Source of the DNA: Saccharibacillus deserti
GTDB taxonomy: Bacteria > Bacillota > Bacilli > Paenibacillales > Paenibacillaceae
Assembly: GCF_013618475.1 (NCBI RefSeq)
Contig: NZ_JABJVN010000002.1
Location: 124,001-188,000 of the forward strand
DNA: 64,000 bases
Direction of reading: 5' to 3'
The translations under genes and the position numbers were made by a program. Under the pieces are notes generated by a model. That model was not told where the DNA came from and made no database searches. It worked only from the letters and a program-made list of their open reading frames with translations. This document shows positions 16,956 through 26,099 of the stretch, piece by piece (the stretch's first letter is position 1; every line of letters begins with the position of its first letter).

Positions 16956-17423
16956 ATGAATCCGAAGAAACCGATAGCCCTGTCCCCGCTCGTCGAGCTG
17001 TTGGGACTTGAAGGCCATGTCGAAGGCGGCTGGCATAAAGAACTGTGGAAATCCTCGTTTACCATTCCGCAAAGCGTGCTGCCGGAAGAATATACCGGCG
17101 ATCGCTTCGCGGCAAGCTCGATCTATTTCCTGCTTCATCCGGGCGAGTTCTCGGAATGGCATGTGGTGCACTCCGACGAGCTGTGGCTGTGGCATACCGG
17201 CGGTCCTTTGGCTTTGACGCTCGGAGGCGACGGGGACGAGCCTGTGGAAGGCGAAGAAATCGTACTCGGTCCGGATACGGCAAACGGTCAATCGTTCCAG
17301 GGACTCGTTCCGGGCAAACATTGGCAAAAAGCGCGTCCGCTTGGCGACGAGCCGGTGCTGGTAACCTGCATCGTAGCGCCGGGATTCCATTACGACGATT
17401 TCAAGCTGGTCGAACGGAAGTAA
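16956..17423 (+). CDS. Cupin-like DUF985 family protein
   Basis: The 155-residue protein matches the DUF985/Cupin_5 pattern: LVELLGLEGHVEGGWHKELW, then SIYFLLHPGEFSEWHVVHSDELWLWHTGGPL with the cupin histidines and glutamate, GQSFQGLVPGKHWQKARP and a final VAPGFHYDDFKL. The family forms beta barrels, and some members resemble sugar-processing enzymes, but the reaction is not settled. A GGAAGGAAG site lies 10 bases before the ATG. A TTGGTC/TATGCT pair about 40 bases further upstream may be its promoter. It diverges from the isoprenoid-synthase-like gene. Confidence 0.88.
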   Translation: MNPKKPIALSPLVELLGLEGHVEGGWHKELWKSSFTIPQSVLPEEYTGDRFAASSIYFLLHPGEFSEWHVVHSDELWLWHTGGPLALTLGGDGDEPVEGEEIVLGPDTANGQSFQGLVPGKHWQKARPLGDEPVLVTCIVAPGFHYDDFKLVERK

Positions 17424-17424
17424 G

Positions 17425-17784
17425 ATGGGCTGGTACACATTCGGTCAACTGCTGCATGTCATCGAACTCGGACAAACGGCCGAAGCCGCGGATGGAGAAC
17501 GCCGGATGCAGCTGCTTTCCGAAGGATTGGTCTGGCTGAACGGCCCTTACGCGGGGCAGATTGTACGCGTACAGAACTATTTGCTCAGCGACTTGTGGAC
17601 GATTGCGGAAAACGAACGATCCGCAGCGCCAAGCGAGGAACGGGTACGGTGGCAGCGCAGGCGTTTGGAAATGTTGGAAAATCAATGGTTCGAACAGCGG
17701 GGGCGGCGGTTTGACCGACCGGATGCCGAGGGGGAAATCGAGGGAAGCGGAGGGCATGTAGGTGCCGAAGACAAGACGATTTAA
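17425..17784 (+). CDS. Hypothetical protein, 119 residues
   Basis: The ORF begins one base after the cupin stop codon and runs 23 bases into the hybrid kinase gene, so translational coupling is likely. The product starts MGWYTFGQLLHVIELGQTAEAADG and has an Arg/Glu-rich C-terminal half (WQRRRLEMLENQW) with no membrane segment. I do not recognise a family. Position between two clear genes with no gaps supports it as real. Confidence 0.6.
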   Translation: MGWYTFGQLLHVIELGQTAEAADGERRMQLLSEGLVWLNGPYAGQIVRVQNYLLSDLWTIAENERSAAPSEERVRWQRRRLEMLENQWFEQRGRRFDRPDAEGEIEGSGGHVGAEDKTI

Positions 17785-20650
17785 TATTCGCACGAAAATC
17801 CTGGCCGGGTATTTGTTCATTTTGGTCTGTCTGGGCTTGTCGCTGCTGGCGATTTCGACACAGGTACGCAGCCTGCAGCAGTCAAACGCATTTATCAGCA
17901 GCCACGACATTGCCGTTCACGACGAAGTCAGCGCGCTGGAGAAACATACGCTGGATATGGAGACGGGGCAGCGCGGGTATCTGCTGACCGGCGACCGCGA
18001 TTATCTCGAACCTTACAATGAAGGACGGACCCGGTGGGAGAGCACTTACGGCAAGCTGCTGGGTCTGATCTCCGACAATCCTGCTCAGCAGAGAAATTTG
18101 ACCCTGATCCGCAGCAATATCGAACAGTGGATTGCCCAAATGGGCGACAAAACGATTCAACTGCAGGATGCCGGAAAGAGCGGGGAAGTGCTGACGTATT
18201 TCCGCGGAGATTCCGGGAAGCTTGCGATGGACGAGATTCGCGAACAGCTCGATACGTTCCGGCAGATCGAACAAAATTTGACGGAGACTCGGGTCGCGCA
18301 GCTCAAAGCGGCCAGCGACCGGACCATTTATGCGATGACCGGGTTATGGCTGCTGGTCGGGGTCGTCTCTATTCTAGCCGCGCTGACCATAGCCGGCAGC
18401 ATTTCGAAAACCCTTTCCCGGGTCACGGATGCCATCCGGGTGATGACCACGGGAGGAACGCTCGACAAGCGGATCGAAGTCAGATCGAACGACGAGATTT
18501 CCGACCTCGGCCTGGCGACGAACGAACTGCTGGACAAGATCGAGAAAGAAGATTACCACAAGGAGCGGCTGATCATGCTGGCGGAACTTCTGCAGGAGAA
18601 ATCTTCCGCTTCGACAAGCAGCCTGGCCGAAGCTTTCATGTCCAGCGTCTCGGAGTCGATGAAAATCCCGGTCGGCGTGTTTTACTTGGCCGATTCTTCG
18701 CAGGGAGTTTTAACGAAGATGGCTGCGATTGCCGAAGACCGGGAGCATGCCGAACGCAGCGAAGGGGCGCAAATCCGTTTCGGGGAAGGACTGGTCGGAC
18801 GCTGTGCGGGCGAAGGCCGTATGCTTCATCTGACCCGGGTGCCGCCGGATTACGTGAAAATTTCTTCCGCGGTCGGACAATCCGATTCGGCGGAAGTGCT
18901 TCTGATTCCCGTAATGTACGGCGGAACGGTAAAAGCCGTCATCGAATGGGCTTCTTCGTCTCCGTTTACCCAACACGAAATCGAACGGCTGCAGCGAAAG
19001 GCGGAACTGCTCGGCAGTACCATGCAGACGATCGAAGCCAGGCAGGAGATCGAGCGCCTGTACCGCGAATCGCAGTCGCTGAACGAAGAGCTGCAGGTCC
19101 AATCGGAAGAGATGCAGGTTCAATCCGAAGAACTGCAGGTTCAATCGCAGGAACTGATGACGCAGCGCGACGAGCTGGAGAGTATCAACGAACAGCTCGG
19201 CGCCCAGAAGCATGCGGCGGAGCTTGCCGTGGAAGAAGCCGAAAAGTACGCGCAGGAGCTGCAGATCAGTTCCAAGTACAAATCGGAATTCCTGGCCAAT
19301 ATGTCGCATGAACTGCGTACGCCGCTGAACAGCATGCTGATTCTGTCGCAAATTCTGGCCGAGAACGAAGGCCGGAGACTGACACCGAAGGAACAGGAAT
19401 ACGCTTCGAGCATCCACGCTTCGGGTCAGGATCTGCTCAGCCTTATCAACGATATTCTCGACTTGTCCAAAGTCGAAGCCGGGAAAATGCAGATCGAACT
19501 CGGAACGGTGGATCTTGGCAAAGTGGCTTCGGACATGAACCGCTACTTCGCCGAACCGGCTGTACGCAAACAGCTCGATTTCCGGATCGAGATCGAAGAA
19601 AACGTGCCGGCTTTGATTATCACGGACGAGCTGCGCCTGCAGCAGATTCTGCGCAATTTGCTCTCGAACGCTTTCAAGTTTACGGACCGCGGCGAAGTGG
19701 TGCTGCGCATCGGCCGGGTACCGGGCAAGCGGATGAATCCGGAAGGGGCCGCTTACGACCAACTTGCCTTCAGTGTCAACGATACGGGAATCGGGATTAC
19801 CGAAGAAAATCAGAAGCTGATCTTCGAAGCGTTCCAACAGGCGGACGGGACCATCGCTCGCAAATATGGCGGTACCGGACTGGGACTGTCCATTTCGACG
19901 CAGTTGGCGCTGCTGCTCGGCGGAGAGATTACGCTCGACAGCCGTTACGGAGTCGGCAGTACGTTCTGTCTGTATCTGCCCTGCATCAAAGAAGACGGAG
20001 AGAATGCGGACCTGTTCGTACCGATCAATGTCCGGCGGAACTGGGCCGGAAATCCGCCTTTGGCGGATCGGCTGCCGGACTCCCGACTTGCTTTCGGAAA
20101 CGGCGAAGACGACAACGGGGGAATGCAGTCCCATCGCTTGGATGCCGATTATCCGGGTTCGATCCGTATCGTGCCGGATTCGGAAGGCGGCGAACAGGGC
20201 GGCCCCTATACGCTGGGTGCGCTGTTCCCTCCGGCCGACAACGAGCCTGAACGGCCGTTCGAAAATATGCGGATGATGATCGTCGATGACGATATTCGGA
20301 ATGTGTACGCGCTGACCAGCATGCTGGAGAAGCATGGGGTGGACATTACGGTCGCCATGACCGGACTGGACGCACTGGATAAGCTTCAGACGGACGGGCC
20401 GTTCGACATGATCTTTATGGATATCATGATGCCGGAGCTCGACGGGCTGGAGACCATGCGTCGGATTCGTCTGGCGCAGACTCCGACTCGGGTTCCGATT
20501 CTGGCATTGACGGCAAAAGCCATGAAAGAAGACCGGGAAAAGTGCATGAAGGCCGGCGCTTCCGATTATCTGACCAAGCCGCTCGATATGGATCTGGTTC
20601 TGGAACGGATGAAAGTTCTGCTAGGCTTGTCGGGACGGATCGCAGACTGA
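17762..20650 (+). CDS. CHASE3-HAMP-GAF hybrid histidine kinase with receiver domain
   Basis: The 962-residue protein starts at GTG 17762 after a GGAGGG site. Domains in order: TM1 (about 13-32); CHASE3 sensor with ETGQRGYLLTGDRDYLEPY; TM2 (about 188-210); HAMP; GAF (about 285-420). A coiled coil with three repeats of EELQVQSEE/Q follows (about 445-480). HisKA has FLANMSHELRTPLNSML; HATPase has LLSNAFKFT, DTGIGI and GGTGLGLSI. A C-terminal receiver reads MMIVDDDIRNVYALTSML with acceptor Asp in FMDIMMPELDG and Lys in LTKPLD. CHASE3 proteins sense extracellular signals, and this architecture is common in Paenibacillus. The output partner is not in the window. Confidence 0.92.
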   Translation: MPKTRRFNIRTKILAGYLFILVCLGLSLLAISTQVRSLQQSNAFISSHDIAVHDEVSALEKHTLDMETGQRGYLLTGDRDYLEPYNEGRTRWESTYGKLLGLISDNPAQQRNLTLIRSNIEQWIAQMGDKTIQLQDAGKSGEVLTYFRGDSGKLAMDEIREQLDTFRQIEQNLTETRVAQLKAASDRTIYAMTGLWLLVGVVSILAALTIAGSISKTLSRVTDAIRVMTTGGTLDKRIEVRSNDEISDLGLATNELLDKIEKEDYHKERLIMLAELLQEKSSASTSSLAEAFMSSVSESMKIPVGVFYLADSSQGVLTKMAAIAEDREHAERSEGAQIRFGEGLVGRCAGEGRMLHLTRVPPDYVKISSAVGQSDSAEVLLIPVMYGGTVKAVIEWASSSPFTQHEIERLQRKAELLGSTMQTIEARQEIERLYRESQSLNEELQVQSEEMQVQSEELQVQSQELMTQRDELESINEQLGAQKHAAELAVEEAEKYAQELQISSKYKSEFLANMSHELRTPLNSMLILSQILAENEGRRLTPKEQEYASSIHASGQDLLSLINDILDLSKVEAGKMQIELGTVDLGKVASDMNRYFAEPAVRKQLDFRIEIEENVPALIITDELRLQQILRNLLSNAFKFTDRGEVVLRIGRVPGKRMNPEGAAYDQLAFSVNDTGIGITEENQKLIFEAFQQADGTIARKYGGTGLGLSISTQLALLLGGEITLDSRYGVGSTFCLYLPCIKEDGENADLFVPINVRRNWAGNPPLADRLPDSRLAFGNGEDDNGGMQSHRLDADYPGSIRIVPDSEGGEQGGPYTLGALFPPADNEPERPFENMRMMIVDDDIRNVYALTSMLEKHGVDITVAMTGLDALDKLQTDGPFDMIFMDIMMPELDGLETMRRIRLAQTPTRVPILALTAKAMKEDREKCMKAGASDYLTKPLDMDLVLERMKVLLGLSGRIAD

Positions 20651-20722
20651 ACATCTGCGGCCTCCAGTCGACAAGCGCTGCGCCGGACAAAGTCAGGAAG
20701 CCTGTCCATTGTCAGCAAACCG

Positions 20723-20763
20723 AAAAGCCCGAGAAACCGGACCAGCGGTATCTCGGGCTTTTT
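20723..20763. terminator. Bidirectional terminator between kinase and ABC genes
   Basis: aaaagcccgaga pairs with tctcgggctttt around an 18-base loop. It serves both converging transcripts. Confidence 0.85.
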
Positions 20764-20878
20764 AATGATCCGAACAGGAAACGGATTCTGCTTGCCTTTC
20801 CGAACGAATAGGCGTTCGTTTATCCCGCCGGCTTGTCCGCCGGGCGGAACAAGCGGAATTCCGGTCTCCGTACGGCCT

Positions 20879-22708
20879 TCAGCCGGGAAGCTGCTTCCTT
20901 CCCGACTGCCGGGCATGCCGGTACAGTTCGGCGTAATGGCCGCCGCTTGCAAGCAGCTGCGCATGCGTGCCCTGTTCGGTCACCTGGCCTTCCTGCATGA
21001 CGAGAATGCGGTCCGCGTGCATGATCGTCGACAGCCGGTGGGCGATGACGATCGTGGTGCGTCCCTGCGAGACGGACGTAAGGGCTTCCTGAACGAGCTT
21101 CTCCGTCTCCGAGTCGAGGTTGGCGGTCGCTTCGTCCAGAATCAGGATTTTCGGGCGGAATACGACGATCCGGGCGAACGAGATCAGCTGGCGTTCGCCG
21201 GCCGACAGTCCGCTGCCGCGCTCCGACAGATGCGTGTCGTAGCCGCTTTGCAGACGCAGCACCATCGGATGCGCGCCGACGAACCGGCAGGCTTCGATGA
21301 CCTGCTCCCGCGTAATATCTTCCCGGAATAACCGGACATTGTCGACAATCGAGCCGGCGAACAGATACGGATCCTGCTGGATCAAGCCGACGGCTGCATG
21401 CAGATCGCTCTGGGCAATATGCCGAATATCGGTCCCGTCGATCTCGATCGAACCCGTATTCACATCGTAGAAGCGGTTGAGCAGACTGATCAGGGTGCTC
21501 TTGCCGGCTCCGGTTGTGCCGACGACCCCGATCATCTCGCCGGCTGCGATATGCAGATTCAATTCCTTTAATACCGGACGGTCCGCCCGGTAGCCGAACG
21601 TCACATCCCGGAAGTCCAGTTCGCCGCGAATATGCTGCGGGTCGAACGGGCGCCTGGCCGGGGCTTCGGGTTCGCGCACATCGGACTTCGTTTCCAGCAC
21701 CCGCTGAATGCGTTCGACCGCGACGGTGGTCGACTGGAAGGTGTTCCACTGCATCGTGATCTGGTTGATCGGCTGGAAAAACTGGCGGATATAGCTGACG
21801 AACGCGTACAGCACGCCGACTTCCATGCTTTGTCCGAGCACGGCCCGTCCGCCCAGCCACACCATCAGCACGAGCGCGGCGTTGCCGAGAATATCGAAGG
21901 TGCGGTTGAACAGGACGTTCGAGCGGATCTGCCGCAGATTGGCGTTCCAGTAATTGCGGTTCTGCTCCGTGAAGCGGCCGAACTGTTCTTCTTCCTGGCG
22001 GAACGACTGGATCAGTCCCATGCCCGACAGATTTTCCGCGGTAAAAGCGATCAGCCGCGACAGCCGGCTGCGCGCCTGCTGGTACGTGCTGCGCAGGTAC
22101 GATCGGAACAGCGCGGCGACGATGAAGATGACCGGCAGGATCAGCATGGAAAAAGCGGCCAGTTCGACGTCCAGGCTGAACATGAGCGCGATGATCAGCA
22201 CGAGCATCATGCCGTCGCGCACGAGGCTGAGCAGGACCTGGGTGAAGAATTGGCTGATCGTCTCCGTATCGTTCGAGACGTTCGTGACCAGGCTGCCGCT
22301 GTGCGTCCGGTCGAAGAACGACATGGACATTTTGGAGATATGCCCGAACAGGTCTTTGCGGATCCGGGCGATGATGCTCTGCCCCGCATACTGCAGCAGA
22401 TTGTTTTGCAAATAGGTAAACACGAAACTGACGACGGCGATGCCCAGGTACAGCAGACCGAGCTTGGTCAGCGCGCCGCCTTCGCCTTTGACCAGATGGT
22501 CGTCGATCGCGATCTGGACGATGAGCGGCTGCAGCAGTTCGGCGGAAATGCCGAGCAGCGCGCAGAAAGCGACGCCGACAAAAGCGAGCCGATGCGGCCG
22601 CGCGTAACCGAGCAGCAGCTTCAGCGTCGACGAGGTGGACGGCTTTTCGTCGTGGACCTGGGGAACGGATTCTTTTGAGGCCGGAAGCCCCTTATTCAAG
22701 TTCGTCAT
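20879..22708 (-). CDS. ABC exporter half-transporter (YheH-like subunit)
   Basis: The start is taken at ATG 22708 (MTNLNKGLPAS) because GGAGGAGG lies 8 bases upstream; an earlier in-frame start at 22747 lies inside the upstream gene. The 609-residue protein has a six-helix ABC membrane domain (about 40-330) and an ATPase domain with Walker A GTTGAGKST, signature LSAGERQL and Walker B ILILDEATANLDSET, then H-loop IAHRLS. The signature serine is kept (LSAGE). Its gene overlaps the preceding ABC gene by 17 bases. Paired half-transporters of this type (YheI/YheH, LmrCD) form heterodimeric multidrug exporters in the membrane; the substrate is unknown. Confidence 0.92.
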   Translation of the reverse strand: MTNLNKGLPASKESVPQVHDEKPSTSSTLKLLLGYARPHRLAFVGVAFCALLGISAELLQPLIVQIAIDDHLVKGEGGALTKLGLLYLGIAVVSFVFTYLQNNLLQYAGQSIIARIRKDLFGHISKMSMSFFDRTHSGSLVTNVSNDTETISQFFTQVLLSLVRDGMMLVLIIALMFSLDVELAAFSMLILPVIFIVAALFRSYLRSTYQQARSRLSRLIAFTAENLSGMGLIQSFRQEEEQFGRFTEQNRNYWNANLRQIRSNVLFNRTFDILGNAALVLMVWLGGRAVLGQSMEVGVLYAFVSYIRQFFQPINQITMQWNTFQSTTVAVERIQRVLETKSDVREPEAPARRPFDPQHIRGELDFRDVTFGYRADRPVLKELNLHIAAGEMIGVVGTTGAGKSTLISLLNRFYDVNTGSIEIDGTDIRHIAQSDLHAAVGLIQQDPYLFAGSIVDNVRLFREDITREQVIEACRFVGAHPMVLRLQSGYDTHLSERGSGLSAGERQLISFARIVVFRPKILILDEATANLDSETEKLVQEALTSVSQGRTTIVIAHRLSTIMHADRILVMQEGQVTEQGTHAQLLASGGHYAELYRHARQSGRKQLPG

Positions 22709-24443
22709 GATGCAATCCCTCCTCCTGCAGCCGGTGCAGCATCGCATAGGCGCCTTCGCGCCGCAGCAGCTCCTCGTGGGTCCCGTGCTGCACGATCCGT
22801 CCTTCGCTCAGCACGACGATTTCATCCGCATGCTTGACCGCGCTGATGCGGTGCGAGATGATGATCGTCGTTTTGCTGCGGCGTTCGCGGACCAGATTGT
22901 CGAGGATACCCGTCTCGGTGACGGAATCCACGGCGCTCATACTGTCGTCGAGGATCAGCACCTGCGCTTTCTTGGTCAGGCCGCGGGCGAGACTCGTCCG
23001 CTGGCGCTGGCCGCCCGACAGCGTCACGCCGCGCTCGCCGAGCCGGGTGTCGAACCCTTCCGGAAAACGCGAGATGTTGTCGTAGATCATGGCCCGTCTG
23101 GCGCCGGTCTCGATCTTTTCGAGCGGCGCTTCCCGGTCGCTGAACGCGATATTGTCGCGAATGGTCGTACTGAACAGAAAGCCGTCCTGAGGCACGTAGG
23201 CGAGCCGCTCGCGCAGGCTTTCCAGCGATAGATCGCGAATGTCCGTGGCGCCGAAAAAGAGCGAACCGCGCGGAGGTTCGTAGATGCGCAGCAGCAGCTT
23301 GACGAGTGTCGTCTTGCCGCTGCCGGTCCGTCCGACGATCCCGATCGTTTTGCCGGGAGACAAGGTGAGGTCGATATCCTTGAGCGCCGGTTCCCGGCTG
23401 CCCGGATAGTGGAAGGTCAGATGCTCGAACCGGATTTCTTCCGGGCGGTCGAGCGAGCGAGCGTCGGCTTCATCCTGCACATCGGGATCTTCGTTCATCA
23501 GGCGGTTGACCCGTTCGAGCGAAGCGCCGGAGCGCTGCATCATGTTGATGACGTTGCCGATCTGCTGGAGCGGTCCGACGATGATGCGCATGTACAGCGT
23601 CAGCGAAACGAAGCTGCCAAGCGTAATCGTGCCGTTTAGCGTCTGCGTACCGCCGATCAACAGCGCCAGGACAAGCGATAGCGCGCCGAGAAAAGGAATG
23701 GCGGCCTGGAACAGCGACGACAGCCGGACGAGAAAGAGCTGGGTAGAGCGGATCCGGTCGACTTTTTCGCCAAAACGATTTTCGGCGATTTCTTCCGTAC
23801 CGAACGTTTTGGTCACCCGGATGCCGCCGAACTGCTCTTCCGCCGATTCGGTCATGCCCGCAAGCGACTCCTGCACGTGCATGGATCGCTCGCGTACCCG
23901 AGGCCCGATACGGACGACGATCAGCGGAATCAGCACGAGCGGACTGATACAGATCAGGATCAACGACAGAGGAATGTCCCCGATCATCATCATGACGATA
24001 CACGACAGCAGCAGCACGACCGCGTTGGTCGTCTGGGTAACGCCGTTGGAGATCGATTCGCGTACCGACTGGACGTCGTTCGTGACGTAGCTGAGCAGTT
24101 TGCCGGTGCCTTGTTTGGAGAAAAAATGCTCGCTCAGCGTCGAGAATTTGCCGAACAGCTTCTGCCGTACCTCGAATTCGAAGCGCCGGCCGAGCCGCAT
24201 GACCTGATACTGGCCGAATCCGAACAGCACGCCGTACGAGACGCCGATCGCCAGCAGCAGCAGGGCAAAACGGGCGACCGAGTCATGGCTGAGCATACCC
24301 CTCTGAAGATCGTCGGTGAAACGTCCGAGCACGAGCGGCAGCGCGGACTGGACAACGTTTGCGACCACGATCAGCAGCACGGCAAGCAGATAGCCCGGAA
24401 TATGCGCGGTGACGTAATCCTTGAGCAGTTCTTTTCCTTTCAA
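22692..24443 (-). CDS. ABC exporter half-transporter (YheI-like subunit)
   Basis: The 583-residue protein has six membrane helices (about 15-310) and an ATPase domain with Walker A GRTGSGKTT, signature LSGGQRQR and Walker B VLILDDSMSAVDSVTE. The Walker B residue after Asp is Asp-Ser instead of Asp-Glu, as expected for the degenerate catalytic site of a heterodimeric exporter. H-loop is ISHRIS. It is cotranscribed with the next ABC gene, which it overlaps. Start ATG at 24443 follows TTGAAAGGAAAAG. Confidence 0.92.
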   Translation of the reverse strand: MKGKELLKDYVTAHIPGYLLAVLLIVVANVVQSALPLVLGRFTDDLQRGMLSHDSVARFALLLLAIGVSYGVLFGFGQYQVMRLGRRFEFEVRQKLFGKFSTLSEHFFSKQGTGKLLSYVTNDVQSVRESISNGVTQTTNAVVLLLSCIVMMMIGDIPLSLILICISPLVLIPLIVVRIGPRVRERSMHVQESLAGMTESAEEQFGGIRVTKTFGTEEIAENRFGEKVDRIRSTQLFLVRLSSLFQAAIPFLGALSLVLALLIGGTQTLNGTITLGSFVSLTLYMRIIVGPLQQIGNVINMMQRSGASLERVNRLMNEDPDVQDEADARSLDRPEEIRFEHLTFHYPGSREPALKDIDLTLSPGKTIGIVGRTGSGKTTLVKLLLRIYEPPRGSLFFGATDIRDLSLESLRERLAYVPQDGFLFSTTIRDNIAFSDREAPLEKIETGARRAMIYDNISRFPEGFDTRLGERGVTLSGGQRQRTSLARGLTKKAQVLILDDSMSAVDSVTETGILDNLVRERRSKTTIIISHRISAVKHADEIVVLSEGRIVQHGTHEELLRREGAYAMLHRLQEEGLHHDELE

Positions 24444-24598
24444 AAGGCTTCAGCTCTCTTTCGGTTCGCGCCGAATCCTTTTCCGTACTCCGATCCAAGC
24501 TTCGAACGGATATTCGGACACGGAAGAGGCAGCGGCAAGCCGCGCGCCGCGCTGCTCGCCCTGCCTATTCGCGAACGATTTCTATTTCATCATATACA

Positions 24599-24610
24599 TA
24601 ATACGTATTA
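24599..24610. promoter_or_regulatory. Perfect palindrome upstream of the ABC operon
   Basis: TAATACGTATTA lies within a likely promoter region, about 155 bases before the first ABC gene. It has operator-like symmetry, but no regulator gene is adjacent. Confidence 0.3.
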
Positions 24611-24685
24611 CCCGGGGGAGAAAAAGGCAAACGGATGACGGATTCAAAAAACGGAAATCCCAAGCTCTCCGGTCAGATTCACGCA

Positions 24686-25891
24686 TTACGTATAATGCAG
24701 TCCGTACAGGTACGGGAGCGCGATCGGCGTCAACCATGACGGAACGTCGTCCGGGCGGGCCGCATCCGGGTCAAGCAGCAGCGCAAGCCATTCGGAACGC
24801 TGCAGTTCGCGGCGGCTCGCTGCGGAGAGTACGCGTCCTTTTTCAACGCGCAGCGCTTCTGTCCACGGTCTTGGCCAAAGCGGCGAAGCTTGATCGAGCA
24901 GCATCTGTACATTCGTGACGAACAAAGTGCCGGCATTGGCAGACATTCGGCATTCCGCTCCGGCCTGTTTCATGTAGGTCAGCAGCTCGCGTTCCTGCCA
25001 CGGGATCGGAATATGAAGTTCGTTCAAGCCGAAAGACCCAGGAAGGCGTTCTAACAGATCGGCCGCATATTCGGGTTCTCCGCCGTAAGAGATCACGGTC
25101 GGCGGTTGATCGGTCGGCTGCCCGGAATCGGGAGCCGTCGGAATCGGCGCCGCTCCGCCGTCGGTAAAGCCTCTCACATGATGCGGCACGCCGATGACCG
25201 CATAAGCGACGGGCGTATCTTCGATGACGGCCAGAATGACCCGCTGGGTCAGACCGAGCACGCCGCAGTACGCGGCCGCCTCCAATCGCGCGCCGAATCC
25301 CGCGGCACTCTCCTCGAAACGCGTACTGCCCGCTTCATGCAGGCGATGCAGGCGCAGCAGGTTCTCCGCTCTTGCTTCGCGCGTTCTTGCTTCGCGAACG
25401 ATGAGGCCGGGCGGCGAATGCGGTGCATGCAGGTCGCCCCGAAAAGCGAGACTGTCCTGCAGGGCAAGCGGGCGAATCACGGCAGTCGCGGCGCTGCCGA
25501 ACGGCGAGCAGCCTGCCCGCGTATATAACGAGCGGTCGCCCGAGACGAAGAGCAGCGGAGCTTCCGCTTTGACGGCGTGGGCGAAGCAGCGCTCCAGCAG
25601 TCGGCCGGCGAGGCCGACGCCCCGATGCTCGGGAGCGGTGCAGACCGATCCGATCGAGAAAACGCCGATTTGAGCCGCTCCGCCGGCGCGTAACGTCGAA
25701 GGAGCCAGCCCCATAAAAGCGGCGAGCGACCCGTCTTCGGCGAACGCTCCGTAAGAATGAGGCATGCCCGGCGCAAACAGGTTCGGGAACATTTCGCCCA
25801 TCGACGGCTGTTTGCCTTGGCGAAAAACGGAATCCGACAGCCGTGCGGCTTCGGCAAGTTCAGACGTTTGCATCAAGCGGAAAGTAGTCAT
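24686..25891 (-). CDS. GNAT family N-acetyltransferase, Eis-like
   Basis: The 401-residue protein opens with FRLMQTSELAEAARLSDSVFRQG. It has a GNAT acetyl-CoA loop in SIGSVCTAPEHRGVGLAGRLLERCF (R/Q-x-x-G-x-G/A pattern), then a second GNAT-like domain and a C-terminal SCP2-like region, as in Eis-type proteins of about 400 residues. These acetylate amino groups of small molecules or proteins; the substrate is unknown. An AAAGGAGCC site precedes the ATG. Proximity to a drug-type ABC exporter is noted but the two are separate transcription units. Confidence 0.85.
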   Translation of the reverse strand: MTTFRLMQTSELAEAARLSDSVFRQGKQPSMGEMFPNLFAPGMPHSYGAFAEDGSLAAFMGLAPSTLRAGGAAQIGVFSIGSVCTAPEHRGVGLAGRLLERCFAHAVKAEAPLLFVSGDRSLYTRAGCSPFGSAATAVIRPLALQDSLAFRGDLHAPHSPPGLIVREARTREARAENLLRLHRLHEAGSTRFEESAAGFGARLEAAAYCGVLGLTQRVILAVIEDTPVAYAVIGVPHHVRGFTDGGAAPIPTAPDSGQPTDQPPTVISYGGEPEYAADLLERLPGSFGLNELHIPIPWQERELLTYMKQAGAECRMSANAGTLFVTNVQMLLDQASPLWPRPWTEALRVEKGRVLSAASRRELQRSEWLALLLDPDAARPDDVPSWLTPIALPYLYGLHYT

Positions 25892-26021
25892 GGGAACGGC
25901 TCCTTTTGGTCATTCGATTGGTCATTCGATAGGTGCCGCGAATATAACAGAAAGCGCTTCGGTTTGCAAAAAAGGGAAGCGAAATAGAAAGCGGAAAAAA
26001 TTTTGTTTTCGCAAAATTAAG

Positions 26022-26051
26022 TTGACGTTTTGATTGCTTCCTATGTATAGT
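26022..26051 (+). promoter_or_regulatory. Sigma-A promoter of the pgaCD operon
   Basis: TTGACG (26022-26027) and TATAGT (26046-26051) are 18 bases apart, about 50 bases before the GTG start, in A/T-rich DNA. Confidence 0.65.
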
Positions 26052-26099
26052 AACAAAGTCCTTAATGAATATCTTACAAATATGGCAGGAGGAATATAG